From the NCBI GenBank assembly GCA_015227615.1, contig JAALGZ010000023.1:124001-188000 (forward strand): DNA of 64,000 bases, written 5' to 3'. Both the position numbers and the translations under genes were made by a program. Positions 8,301 to 18,358 of the stretch are shown here, in pieces (within the stretch, counting starts at the first letter, position 1; every line of letters starts with the position of its first letter). The notes beneath the pieces were generated by a model. The model saw nothing but the letters and a program-made list of their open reading frames with translations, ran no database searches and was not told the DNA's origin. Source of the DNA: Labyrinthula sp. Ha (lineage: Eukaryota > Sar > Bigyra > Labyrinthulida > Labyrinthulaceae).

Positions 8301-11260
8301 TTTTTTTTGATTTTTTATACATTTCTAGGAATTAGTGCACACAGGTTAATAATCTTGAAGAAGTCTTCCAACTGCCGCTGATCCACGTTGGTCCAGCAGT
8401 CGCCTATTGGTTTAGTCTTTCTCTTAGCTTTATCTACCTTCTTATCATATTTGACTTTGATTCTTGCTTCAGGTTCCCTCATCCTTGAATTCAAATAATT
8501 CTTTATCTCAGCTAGTCTTGGTACTGATGTGGCCAACCAAGTGGAAAGATACACTGTGTCTTCCAGCTGACCCATTTTTTCTGTACTCTTAATTTTAGAG
8601 AGTTTGATAAAATATTTAGGATTGTACCGCCAGCGTCCACTCTCCGAAATACGTTCACACCACTGCACCCTCTTGCTCACCAGATTAAATTTTTCGATGT
8701 TTATACGAAAATTTGTTGCTACTCAGCCTTCTGGTAACCTTTAAATGCATTTGAGGTACTCCTACTACGTAGGGGCATAAAACAAGGTGTCATCACTCCA
8801 TTGCAAACATCTTTGACAAAACAAATTATTACTTGCAACCCCTTCTACAAACCTTGAAATATTCCTGTCCTGGTACATCGCAGGGTCTTTATGAGACATT
8901 GGATGTATTTTCACTGTGTAACTTCCCCAAGGTATGACCTTTCCTAAGAACTTTTTTCCTCTAGTTGGACTTATAAATAACCAAGCCCCGATAGCTTATC
9001 AGAAGACCCGAAATGTTTCCCATTTGCATGCAGCCAAGCGAGTTAGATGTTAATATCGGGTAATCAATCGCTGTTTGGCTTGATGCTATCTCGCAATGCC
9101 TGAAATGTACTACCATAAGGTACCCATTCATTTTCTTGGGCATAGGTACCATTGTGATGTGTACAAAGAAAATATGGATTTGGATGTGTCGTAATTTTCC
9201 CTATTTCCTTCAGATCCCTTGTTTTACTGCACATAATTTCCAGACACCTCTTGTTCACCAGATATGAGTTGCTCGATACTACAGAAAATATTCATTCAAT
9301 TCAATGACAATAGAACCTAGCCAGTTGAAATTGCACTTAGGTTCCTTAATGCCAAATACCTTCTTGTTTTGAATTAAAAGATCTATAAGCTGATCCCCAA
9401 TAGATGCGCCCAAACATGTTTCTACCTGCAACTATGTTATTTTTGATTCTATCTTATCCTTTTAGAGCTCCTAAACTTCCGAACTATTGATGTGCGGCAA
9501 ACTTGGTTTAACTCAGGTCTCATTGTCTTCCTATTGCACTTCTTGGCCCAAATCCGCCCATTGCTGACCTCTTACTTCCACACCATCATCATTCCCGAGT
9601 CAGTCCAATCTATGCTAGTGCCGCATTCTTCTTCCTCAATTACTCCAACAAACCGTTTCTTCTCGACATCTTCTCTACTTGAAGGTTCTACTCCAGACTT
9701 CGCCTCATTCTCATTCAATTTTTGAAGCTTCTCAAACACATTAAGTCGCCCAGCTTTGAAGTTAGCTTCATCCTTTTTCTTCACAAAACCACAGGTATCC
9801 AAGACATGACCTAAAGTACAGGAAAGAAGAGATAGTTCATTAGACATACATTCTTCTTCTCTTTCATTTTTAGGCATAGGTCGCAGGATGATGTGGGGGT
9901 ATTCCCTATTTTCCAACTTGATTTTTCTAATTCCTGTTGCCTCTGATTTAGTTAGTGATCTAGGGATTCCTCACTTTTTCTAGACCCACTAGTTTCGTTT
10001 TTATTTTCCGAAATTTCATCTTTTGAATCTTTTACTAAATTACCAATTCTGGACTTTGAAGATGAAATACTGACACTTCGAGAGGTAACTGCCTGAGCCC
10101 CCATTTGAACTGACTATGTATTTGCCATCCTCTTTCCGCCTGTACCTCCTTTGCATTTCCCCCCTTTAATTCCGCAGGTAACTTTTTTATTATTTTATAG
10201 TATAGCTCATTTTCCATAGACGTGTTACTTATTTCCAGACCCTTCAGGACGGAATCACACCAAGATATGAACTTGGACTTGAACTCGAAGGTGATCCTTC
10301 ATTATTCTACTTCAGCTGCATATGCTGCTTCCGTACCATCTTACCTCGCTTTCTATCATTTAGTTTCTTCATATCTTTTAGAAGCTGCATGATCTTTCGA
10401 GAACTCCTCAATTTTATCCCTTCATCCCTCAACTCAACTATGATCTCGCTCGTGAAACACAATATAAAATTCGCCTTGGAAATTTCTAATCTGTATTTGG
10501 CCGCGGTCCTGTCATAAATCCCTAAATGATCCAAGAAACTAGTTACTGCAGATGATCCAAGAGACTCTAATATAGGCTTATCCTTATATTTTTCTGCTCT
10601 CTCAAGCTCTGCCTAGGGCTTTCCCCCAACGTCACTGGTTCCGAACTTTCAACACCTTCACCTGAACTATAAACTCGCATAACACTATGCGCTGTTCCAG
10701 TTGACTCTGACTCTGTATATCTTATATTCCTCGCTTCACCATTTACCCTAATTAAAGGGTACTTAGCTTCCCTTATTTTACTGCTCATCCGACCTTGACT
10801 AGTTTCTTAACGCTCCACACAAGGCAACATTTTCTAGCTTCTCCCAATCAACCAATCATATTCTACTCTACTGATAACCGTCATATTGGATCCTATATAC
10901 TATATCTACTGGTTCGGTTTTGGATCAGGTCTACTAATGCTTTTCTAAGATCTGACTGGCTGGTGCTCTTCTCTAACTTCTAACTCACCTGCATAATATC
11001 CCCTTTCTCCTCAATTCCACCAGGCGACGGAAGATTATCACTGCTTGAAATACTGTACAAAACAAGAGTGCTATTGGTCTCAAAATGATCTCAATTTTGG
11101 ACTACGCACTTTTCATTGGAATTTTAATGCAAGATTATTTGACTTCTCTTGCTACTTCTTACTTATATCTACCTCTGCCGGAAAACAGCACATGCCTTAC
11201 TTTTCTATTTCATCGTATTTTGCCTTGTGCTTATTTTGGCTATGACCTCAACTGACTCAG
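8300..11260 (-). mobile_element. Decayed Ty3/gypsy-like retrotransposon remnant
   Basis: On the minus strand, pieces at 8315-9260 match the reverse transcriptase to RNase H connection of the Ty3 element at the right end of this window (compare GRWRYNPKYF and WLATSVPRLAEI with GRWNFDPAFY and WIAPNIPKLAEL). They include a Trp-x-DD version of the RT catalytic motif. Gag-like charged frames fill about 9570-10800. Orientation is minus, with gag at the right. It is heavily broken, with many interruptions, and therefore old. GC is higher than in the host spacers. The integrase part is not recognised and may be lost. Confidence 0.6.
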
Positions 11261-11269
11261 TTGGAAACT

Positions 11270-11600
11270 TTAGTTAATTCTTGTGGGGGGCTTCAGGTAG
11301 AATTTGTTTTCGTTTAGTTTGTGCTTCCTCCTGTCCGATCATCATCTCGGATTAAAGTCTTGGAAGAACATCTTCCTTTCAAACTGTGAAGGCTGTGTTG
11401 TTCTAGAAATCTCGAGTTGAACAGGTAGTAGAATAACCTCTGCAGTTACCTGTGATTATATTTAGGATTTGTGAAACTGGTTACTCTATCCGATAGGTTC
11501 TCAACTATGAACATATCTTACATAGTCATCACCTTAACCGTGAATAGGTCAATTTGATTTTTGTATTTTAATTCTTAATAGTGAAAAGGGTGGTTTTCGA
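11270..11600. repeat. Terminal-repeat-like sequence, copy 1
   Basis: About 330 bp are related in direct orientation to 14770-15080. For example, GTAGTAGAATAAC, then a TTACnTGTGATTA-like stretch, then TTTGTGAAACTGGTT are shared. It lies just beyond the gag end of the decayed Ty3 remnant, where a 5' LTR would be. It is diverged, so old. Confidence 0.5.
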
Positions 11601-12005
11601 GAAACAAATCTCCTAACTTTTACTTTACTGCATATAAGCCAAACACGACTTGACCAAAGATATGCAGCTTTCCATTACAGTATAATTAAAACAAGAAAAA
11701 AGAATTAAGATTGACGGATTCTTAGAGCTATATTTTAATCAGTAGGAATAAAGACGTTTTTCCGCAGATGTGCAGTTATATTTTACTGACAGGAAAAACG
11801 TATTTTAGGGAACAAAATGATAATATTTAATAAAACAATTCAAGAAATAAATAAATCAAAATCCACTTGAAAGCAAATAATATGTTTGTAGAAATTTAAT
11901 AATTCTTGTCTCAGTTTCATGAAGAGCTAATGCTGAGACTAACCTCTTAGTTTGTCTATTTAGAGCAAGAAAAATATGTATCATCAGAAACAAAGGAATA
12001 GTTTT
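11601..12005. other. Spacer, nothing recognised
   Basis: AT-rich DNA downstream of the 297-aa gene. No coding or RNA signal was seen. Confidence 0.4.
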
Positions 12006-12899
12006 TTATTTATTAGTTAGTATATTAAATCCACGTGTGTAATAATTCAAAACCTTTTCTTTTGATATTGTGCATCTTCTTAATGCTCTTCCTTTTTGTA
12101 CACTTTCTTTTTCTTTCATTTGCTTTCTAACTTTTTTCTCAAATTCAATTCTACTTATTCCTGATTTTCTTGGTTTTTCTACTTTTTCTATTTTCTCTTT
12201 CATTTCAATATATTTTCTTCCTCTTTTCTTTTTTTTCATTGAAAGCTCTTTTTTTCTTATTTCTTCCGCATATTTTTCACTTGCTAAAAATAAATCTCTT
12301 TTCTTATCAAACTCTTCTTTTTCTTCATGCATTATAAAATATCTATTTGAAACAATATCAAAATCTCTTGGACGATTTAAAACTGTTAATTTTGTTTTCA
12401 TTTTTACATTTTTTATCTCTTTTTCCATTTTTTCAGGACATTTTTCTGGTGGTAAAAAATTATGAATATTAAGATCTAAATTTGAAACTATATTAAAACC
12501 TTTTTTCTTTTTTAACTTATCAAAAAAATTTTCTCTTCTTAAATCATATTTACAAGGATTTGGATTTTCATTTAAAGGAATTTTACTTAAATTATTTATT
12601 GGATTATATAAATTTGTTTTATTAAGTTCTCGACATAAATTTTTATTTGCTATTTTAATTTCCTTTTCTTTTTCTTTTTTACTTATTTTTTTTTCTTCTT
12701 CTTTATCTTTTCTCTTTTGTGTAACTAAATTAAAATCTCTTTCTTTTGGTTTAGATTCATATCGAAAAGTTTGTTTTAAATTATAAAACTCTTTCTTTTC
12801 TTCATTTTTTTTATACTCATATTTTCTTATTTCTTCTTTCCAAGAATTCATACTTTTATTTTTTCCAAGGTTTATTTTTATATACTTTAAACGCTCCAT
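12006..12899 (-). CDS. Lys/Glu-rich protein with four F-N-[IL]-V-S-N type motifs, 297 aa
   Basis: I do not recognise the family. The protein is very basic and helical, with long Lys/Glu tracts. A short motif of the form [GD]-F-[ND]-[IL]-[VL]-[ST] recurs at residues 55-60, 134-140, 179-185 and 290-296; the last three continue with Asn (GFNIVSN, DFDIVSN, GFNILTN). The second and third copies are followed by a His about 6 residues on, which suggests a spaced repeat that docks on a polymer or scaffold. The annotated ATG at 12899 overlaps the preceding gene by 44 nt on the same strand. Met17 (ATG ending at 12849-12851) lies just past that gene's stop and is an equally good start. Codon use is AT-biased like the host. 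Function is unknown; a cytoskeletal or flagellar role is only a guess. Confidence 0.6.
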   Translation of the reverse strand: MERLKYIKINLGKNKSMNSWKEEIRKYEYKKNEEKKEFYNLKQTFRYESKPKERDFNLVTQKRKDKEEEKKISKKEKEKEIKIANKNLCRELNKTNLYNPINNLSKIPLNENPNPCKYDLRRENFFDKLKKKKGFNIVSNLDLNIHNFLPPEKCPEKMEKEIKNVKMKTKLTVLNRPRDFDIVSNRYFIMHEEKEEFDKKRDLFLASEKYAEEIRKKELSMKKKKRGRKYIEMKEKIEKVEKPRKSGISRIEFEKKVRKQMKEKESVQKGRALRRCTISKEKVLNYYTRGFNILTNK

Positions 12900-13974
12900 G
12901 AAATAAATAAACTATTTCTTCTAATCTTTGTTCTCTACTTTTATAATTACAAGCTGTAATTAAAAGATCTTTTCCTTTATTTATTTGTTTAACACAAGTT
13001 GATTGAGAATGACTTTTTGGTATAATAAACTCATTTTTTTCTTCATCCCAAACAAGTTGTAAATTTAAAACAACTGCAGAATCTTTTCCTTTTAAAAGTA
13101 CATTTCCTAAGTAATGAACATCTCCTGTATGTTTAACTACATATCTTACTAAATTATATCTTTCTATTCTTAAATTTTCTTGATCTGTATTTAATAAAAC
13201 TTTTGGAAGTTGATCTAAGCTTAAATTAAATACATTTAATTCAATATCAAGAAAAGTTCTAAATTTATCTGAAAAAGTTTGGTTTACCATAACAAACCAA
13301 ACTGTTTCAATAAAATCATCTAAATTTGCTTTTCTTACTATAAAATCTACACGAACAAGTCCATTTTTTTTTGTACTTAAACAAACTGATTTTGCTTTTA
13401 TTTGAAAACTATTTTTATCCATATTTTTTATCTGTTTATTTATTCCTCTAGTGACGTCATTATTCTTAAAAACTCCATCTATTTCTCTTGTCCGTTTAAA
13501 ACTAGAATGAAGAATTCTTGCAGATTGAAAAGAAGAAAATAAACTTTCGATAGAAGAATTTGTAAGTTCAATTATTTTTTCTGCTTTATATCTTGGATGA
13601 TATGTTTGAAAATAATGTAATTTTTTCAACAAGAAAACATGTTTTTTGTATTCTTTTGTATTCTGTCTCAATAAATTATTTTGTAATAAAAGATATTTTT
13701 CACTCCAGAGATTAATTAAGTTATTTTTATTTTCTTCAAGTTTTTCTTTTAAAATATTTAAATCTGAAACTTTTTCTAATAAAATTTTATTTTGAGATTT
13801 CAACTTTTTTTCATTTCGTTCAAAATATTCTCTTTCCTTTTTCTTATTTATTCTATATTCTCTTGATTCTATTTTCTTCTTTTGTCTTTTATAATCTTTA
13901 ATTTCTGATTCTAATTCTTTTTCAACTTCATCTAACCAATTTTCATTATCAAGTTCTTTAATCACTTCTTCCAT
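12856..13974 (-). CDS. bZIP-type protein with a C-terminal globular domain, 372 aa
   Basis: Residues 29-48 form a strongly basic stretch (KRQKKKIESREYRINKKK), followed by a heptad helix to about 90 with Leu and Ile at zipper-like spacing. The usual Asn position is Lys33, and the +7 position is Tyr, so the basic region is non-canonical, resembling the divergent bZIPs seen in oomycetes. Residues about 200-360 look globular (alternating strands such as LVRVDFIVRK, VVLNLQLVWDEE). Oomycete bZIPs are often fused to START-like domains, and the C-terminus could be one, but I cannot confirm this. It ends inside the first codons of the downstream 297-aa frame on the same strand. Inverted CCAATCA boxes lie 83-120 bp upstream. 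Confidence 0.65.
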   Translation of the reverse strand: MEEVIKELDNENWLDEVEKELESEIKDYKRQKKKIESREYRINKKKEREYFERNEKKLKSQNKILLEKVSDLNILKEKLEENKNNLINLWSEKYLLLQNNLLRQNTKEYKKHVFLLKKLHYFQTYHPRYKAEKIIELTNSSIESLFSSFQSARILHSSFKRTREIDGVFKNNDVTRGINKQIKNMDKNSFQIKAKSVCLSTKKNGLVRVDFIVRKANLDDFIETVWFVMVNQTFSDKFRTFLDIELNVFNLSLDQLPKVLLNTDQENLRIERYNLVRYVVKHTGDVHYLGNVLLKGKDSAVVLNLQLVWDEEKNEFIIPKSHSQSTCVKQINKGKDLLITACNYKSREQRLEEIVYLFHGAFKVYKNKPWKK

Positions 13975-14056
13975 CTTTTGTTTTTCTTTTTACAGTTTGC
14001 TTTTTATTATGTTCCAGACAAATTTAAGAATGGCTAAACCAGACATTTAATACTAT

Positions 14057-14097
14057 CCAATCAGAAACAATTCTTAGAATTAGAATGATTTGATTGG
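14057..14097. promoter_or_regulatory. Inverted CCAATCA / TGATTGG pair
   Basis: CCAATCA at 14057 and TGATTGG ending at 14097 face each other about 83-120 bp upstream of the bZIP start at 13974. The pyrophosphatase promoter has a similar pair in the other orientation. Confidence 0.4.
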
Positions 14098-14099
14098 AT

Positions 14100-14769
14100 A
14101 TATCAATATTCACTCAAATATATATAATATAATTCTTCAATTTTGGAATCTAAGACAAATTCTATTCTAAACTTTAAATATATTGAATATAAACGAATTT
14201 TGCATAAAAATAAAAAGATAATTTAATTTAACCATTTTGTTATATAAGTCAAAATACAAAAAGAAAAACTATGATACTACTTAGAGTGTAAGAATGAATG
14301 TTTTTCGTCTAAAGATATGCTGTTATCTTCTTTATAGCGTGCCCAGTGCTATAATTAAGGAATCTAAATCAGTTTCTTAGTTCTCTCTGCTTATATTCTA
14401 TATCAATTGGGTTCACTGTGGGTACCTTAACGCATAATTTATTTATATTTCACAACCAAGACATTAAGTTCCAAACATAGAATAAAACTAACTCATCAAT
14501 TTACTGTCCAAGCTTTGTGATATTCGTTCTAAGTACTTACATACCCCATAGATTATTATTATGGAAGCAGATTAGTGACATGCTTCATACATTAAATTTT
14601 CCGAAAAGACGGGGAATATTCCGCAACAGTAGGTGAAAAAAATTCTTGGAGGAAAATGAAACAAGTAGCTAATATTATTGGAAATTAACACATTTGAAAA
14701 TTTCGTGATTAACCGCAAATAGCTTTGTGCATATCTTAGATATTGCGTCAGTTAATTCAGCTCGCGGTT
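14100..14769. other. Spacer, nothing recognised
   Basis: AT-rich, with no coding frame, RNA gene or clear repeat seen. Confidence 0.4.
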
Positions 14770-15080
14770 TTAGTTATTTCTTGCAGATAGCTTTGGCAAG
14801 AGTTTCTGTTGTTTAATTGATGATTCCTCCTATCCGGCCTCTATCTTGGGGTAAAGTTTTGGTATTTTTTTCGCCAAATTTTGAGGGCTGTACTTTTCTA
14901 AAGACTCAGATTTGGTACATGTAGTAGAATAACTTCCTACGTTACTTATGATTAGAGTTAGGGTTTGTGAAACTGGTTTAATTGGTAGGTTTAGAGCTTT
15001 GAATTTATCTGACAGAGAAATTCAATAAGGGAAAAATTTCGATATGATTTTAGTGTTCTAATTCAAAGCTGTCAAATGGA
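14770..15080. repeat. Terminal-repeat-like sequence, copy 2 (possible solo LTR)
   Basis: Diverged direct copy of 11270-11600, with no element body beside it. A solo LTR left after loss of an element is the simplest reading. The alternative is a dispersed repeat of another type. Confidence 0.4.
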
Positions 15081-16627
15081 CTTTCCGAGATATAAATATA
15101 AACTTAGCACATCCAACTTTAAATATTAAAGTGTAGTCTAATATTTAAAGTTGTATTATATGTTCACCAAAAGTTTTATGGAATTTTATTAACTTGTTCT
15201 TTCCCTCTGCATTCATCAAAATATTTCAATTTCTTAACAAACGCTGCTTTTTTTCTCCTATTGCACTTACATTGCATTCTCTGTCATAGAAAAGTGTACA
15301 AAACTTTCAGTTAAGCGTATTCCCTTTGCGATGAGGGTAGAAGAAACTACCTCCTGGATATGTGATATTTATTGCGTTGAATTAGTTCTGCGATTCTTAA
15401 AATAAAATTGACTCCATAGTTGAGCCTGAAAATCAAACATGTAATGTCTTAACACATTGCAAAATGTCTCTGCCAGTTCCTTTAAACATAACTATTTCTT
15501 TCCTTTTGGAGTAGTATCTAGATGGAATAAACTTCTGCTCATTGTATATGATATATTATCTCTTCTTGGAAATAGAGTCTTCTTTTATTAATCAAACTTG
15601 ATTTATCGGTTGAACCATAGACATTAATAACAATAGATTGTTAGAATTAGAAACAAGTTTGGTTAGATATTTTTAATCGATGTTTGAGTCTTAATAAAGA
15701 CCTTGGTTGTGCATTTTCAAGCATACGAATTATTCGATATTCTACCATTTAATACTGAGTATCATATACGTGTGTATAGAGATAAGCCCTCAGAGACATC
15801 CTTAGCTAGAGAGATTAAAAGTGTTACTAAGTAAAGTGAGTTTGAGAGTAAAAGGATTCTCCAAGCACTTGTCAGAAAATTTATAACTTTCTCTTTTCCA
15901 TTGAAGACTGGTATCAAATACGTGTTACCAGCCTTCGTGCTTTATATCATTTAATGGACTGTCAAACACACAAATACTAAATGACTACTAGCAAATAGAC
16001 ATGAATAATATTATCAAATAATTAAATAATTCTTATACTAACTCGGATTATCAATATTGAACTAGTATAGTTGAACAATTGTTAATAAATATCAATAAGA
16101 AACACACAGATACTAGATTTATCCATAATTCCAATTCGACTCCTAATTCTGATGGCCACCAAGTTATACTAAATAAATAAAGTCGTATTAAAGAGCCGAA
16201 GTATTCCACTTGGTGCTTGGATAAAATTAATGGTTATTTCTTCTACTCACCGATTCATCTGTTGTATCTAGTCGCTAAGTATATAAGAGCATTTGGAAAC
16301 ATATTTACCATACTCTAGATTTCCCAATGCTAGCAGAAATCAGAAAACCGTGTTTATCTTGGTAATAATTTAATCCTTCTGTTTTTACCCTTTGAGACCT
16401 TAAATTTAACAAATAGTTGAAAATTATAACAAAAGAAAAAAACATAAAAATAAACTCAACAATCCACCAAAAGAAACAACAACAGACAAAAGAAAAATTC
16501 GCACATTTCCGACCCAGCACGTAAATCAAACTAAATTAAGAATTGAGAATTCTCTAGTAGTCTCATTTAGAAAAAGTAAAATTTCTTATTGATCTTAAGC
16601 TTAAATATACCATTTCCAAAGTCAAAC
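15081..16627. other. Spacer, nothing recognised
   Basis: AT-rich DNA downstream of the PRPP synthase gene. It includes a hydrophobic open frame on the minus strand (16305-16529) that I do not accept as a gene. No repeats or RNA genes were seen. Confidence 0.4.
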
Positions 16628-17872
16628 TCATTCGTCAAACAATTTTGCTAAACTTTGTTTATTTTGTATCCTTCTAATAGCTTCTGCAAGTAATGCAGCA
16701 ACACTTAATTGATGTACTTTATTACTATAATCAAAACTATTAATTCCTGCTCTAGAAGTCATTTTTAGTGGTAAAGTATTTACACAAACAACTTCTAAAA
16801 TAGAACTTTTTGAAATTCTATCATATGCTTCTCCTAAAAATAAACCATGGGTCGCAAAAGCAAAAATTCTTCTGGCTCCTGCTTCTTCTAATTTCTTTGC
16901 ACATTTTGCCATACTTCTTCCACTACTTATCATATCATCAAATATAACAACATCACAACCTTTTACATCCCCAACAAGTTCCAAATCTTCATAATTTAAC
17001 TTTTGTTCTTCTTTTTCTTTTATTGGAGAATTCACAGGAACTGAATCTCGCTTCCAAGGATTTTGTTGTTGATCAACAATCACAGCTAAATTTGCATTAT
17101 ACCCGTGTTTAATTAACTTATCTCTAAAACTTTTTGCTCTTGGTGCTCCATTTGCATCTGGAGAAACAACAACAGGATCTTTTAATCCTTTTGTTTCAAA
17201 ATATGGTATAGCTATGCCTGAAACGTCCAAATTATCTACAGGTGTGTCTGGACCAAAAAAACCCTGAATTTGTGCACTATGGAGATCTATAGCTACTATT
17301 CGATCAGCACCTGCAACTTCAAGCATACTTGCCACGTCAGCAGCTCCAATAGGTGTAGCAAAACTCTCTTTTTTATTGGTTGTTTCACCCAATAGATTTT
17401 GAGTACTTCTTCCATAACCAAAATATGGAATTACTGCAGTTACTTTTCGAGCAGAAGCTCTTCTTAAAGTAGTTATTATTAATAATAATTCCATTAAATT
17501 TTCATTAACAGGTGGTCCAAGTGGTTGAATAACAAAAACATCTTTTCCTCGAACATTATCATGAATATTTACATTTACTTCTCCATCAGCAAATCTATTT
17601 ACAGTAGCTCTTCCAAGTTGAGTACCTAAGTGCATAGAAATTTCATTTGCAAGATACCAATTTCCATTCCCAGAAAATACTTTCATTTTTGAATCTTCAG
17701 CAGGTGGAATATAAAATTGACTACCATCCTCAAACTCTTTATTTTTTCTTTGAAGTCTATCTAAAAGTGGTTTTTCTTCTTCATTATATGTTTTAAATCC
17801 TAAAGTTAATCCAAGTGTTGATAAAACAAATGGAATTTTTTTTCTTTTGATTAAATTTAAAGTTTGTTTCAT
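16628..17872 (-). CDS. Ribose-phosphate pyrophosphokinase (PRPP synthase), 414 aa
   Basis: The enzyme transfers pyrophosphate from ATP to ribose 5-phosphate to make PRPP for nucleotide, His and Trp synthesis. Visible are FADGEVNVNI (94-103), the DLHSAQIQGFF signature (196-206), the flexible-loop region around VVSPDANGAPRAK (235-247) and the PRPP-binding loop DDMISSGRS (312-320), which differs from the common DDMIDTGGT. Compared with a usual length near 315, there is an N-terminal extension of about 60 residues, with a basic start and a hydrophobic stretch (13-26) that could target mitochondria or anchor the protein. There are also insertions near 155-172 and 270-300. It is divergent from the 136-aa gene over only 75 bp, a spacer that holds ATTGCCCAAAAT and a TGTCC-N5-GGACA palindrome. 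The family is certain; the paralogue class is not resolved. Confidence 0.92.
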   Translation of the reverse strand: MKQTLNLIKRKKIPFVLSTLGLTLGFKTYNEEEKPLLDRLQRKNKEFEDGSQFYIPPAEDSKMKVFSGNGNWYLANEISMHLGTQLGRATVNRFADGEVNVNIHDNVRGKDVFVIQPLGPPVNENLMELLLIITTLRRASARKVTAVIPYFGYGRSTQNLLGETTNKKESFATPIGAADVASMLEVAGADRIVAIDLHSAQIQGFFGPDTPVDNLDVSGIAIPYFETKGLKDPVVVSPDANGAPRAKSFRDKLIKHGYNANLAVIVDQQQNPWKRDSVPVNSPIKEKEEQKLNYEDLELVGDVKGCDVVIFDDMISSGRSMAKCAKKLEEAGARRIFAFATHGLFLGEAYDRISKSSILEVVCVNTLPLKMTSRAGINSFDYSNKVHQLSVAALLAEAIRRIQNKQSLAKLFDE

Positions 17873-17947
17873 GTATGGTTTTTATAGATGTCCGAAGAGG
17901 ACAGATTATTAAATATAAATTAAATTGCCCAAAATAATGAAATAAGA
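17873..17947. promoter_or_regulatory. 75-bp bidirectional promoter
   Basis: It separates PRPP synthase (minus) from the 136-aa gene (plus). It contains the inverted repeat TGTCC-GAAGA-GGACA (17889-17903) and ATTGCCCAAAAT (17924-17935). The reverse complement of the latter, ATTTTGGGCAAT, also lies upstream of the dynein gene and of the Roco pseudogene. Confidence 0.5.
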
Positions 17948-18358
17948 ATGAGTAAAAAATGGACAATAATTCCTCCATCTTCAGATACATTTGAATGTAT
18001 TCATATAATTAATGAAAAAGAAGAAAAAGTAAAAATATGGATTACAAAGGATTGTTATTTCTATATTATTTTTTATTTCTTAGATTATGAATTGAAATTG
18101 TTTATTAAAACAGATAAAACAGTTACGTCCTTGAAAACAGCAAAGTTTAAAAAACCAGTAATTGAAAAGAATTGTCTTCAAATAAATAAACTAAAGTTAA
18201 AGTTTTCAGACACAGAACAACTTATAAACTTTTTTTCTCAACTAAAATCAGCGATTAGAAAAAGTAGACTAAACTTACCAACAACAATAGAATTTCCCAG
18301 TGCTCAAAAGAGAAAAAGACGAAAAGTGTTTTCAAGAATTAAGTGTCCAATAAAGTAA
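17948..18358 (+). CDS. Small protein of unknown function, 136 aa
   Basis: I do not recognise it. The first 100 residues look like a compact beta-rich fold (KWTIIPPSSDTFECIHII, KVKIWITKDCYFYIIFYF, ELKLFIKTD) ending in an amphipathic helix (QLINFFSQLKSAIRK). That order is compatible with a PH-like module, but no diagnostic motif is present. The tail is basic (KRKRRK). The gene shares a 75-bp promoter with PRPP synthase. Its last 20 bp overlap the 3' end of the dynein gene on the opposite strand, so each stop lies inside the other's transcript. Codon use matches the host. That it is a real gene rests on its position, composition and ATG placement. Confidence 0.55.
   Translation: MSKKWTIIPPSSDTFECIHIINEKEEKVKIWITKDCYFYIIFYFLDYELKLFIKTDKTVTSLKTAKFKKPVIEKNCLQINKLKLKFSDTEQLINFFSQLKSAIRKSRLNLPTTIEFPSAQKRKRRKVFSRIKCPIK

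Noticed and set aside
16305-16529. 74-codon hydrophobic frame downstream of PRPP synthase
   Set aside because: No homology recognised, low-complexity hydrophobic content typical of AT-rich spacers, and no promoter-like motifs.
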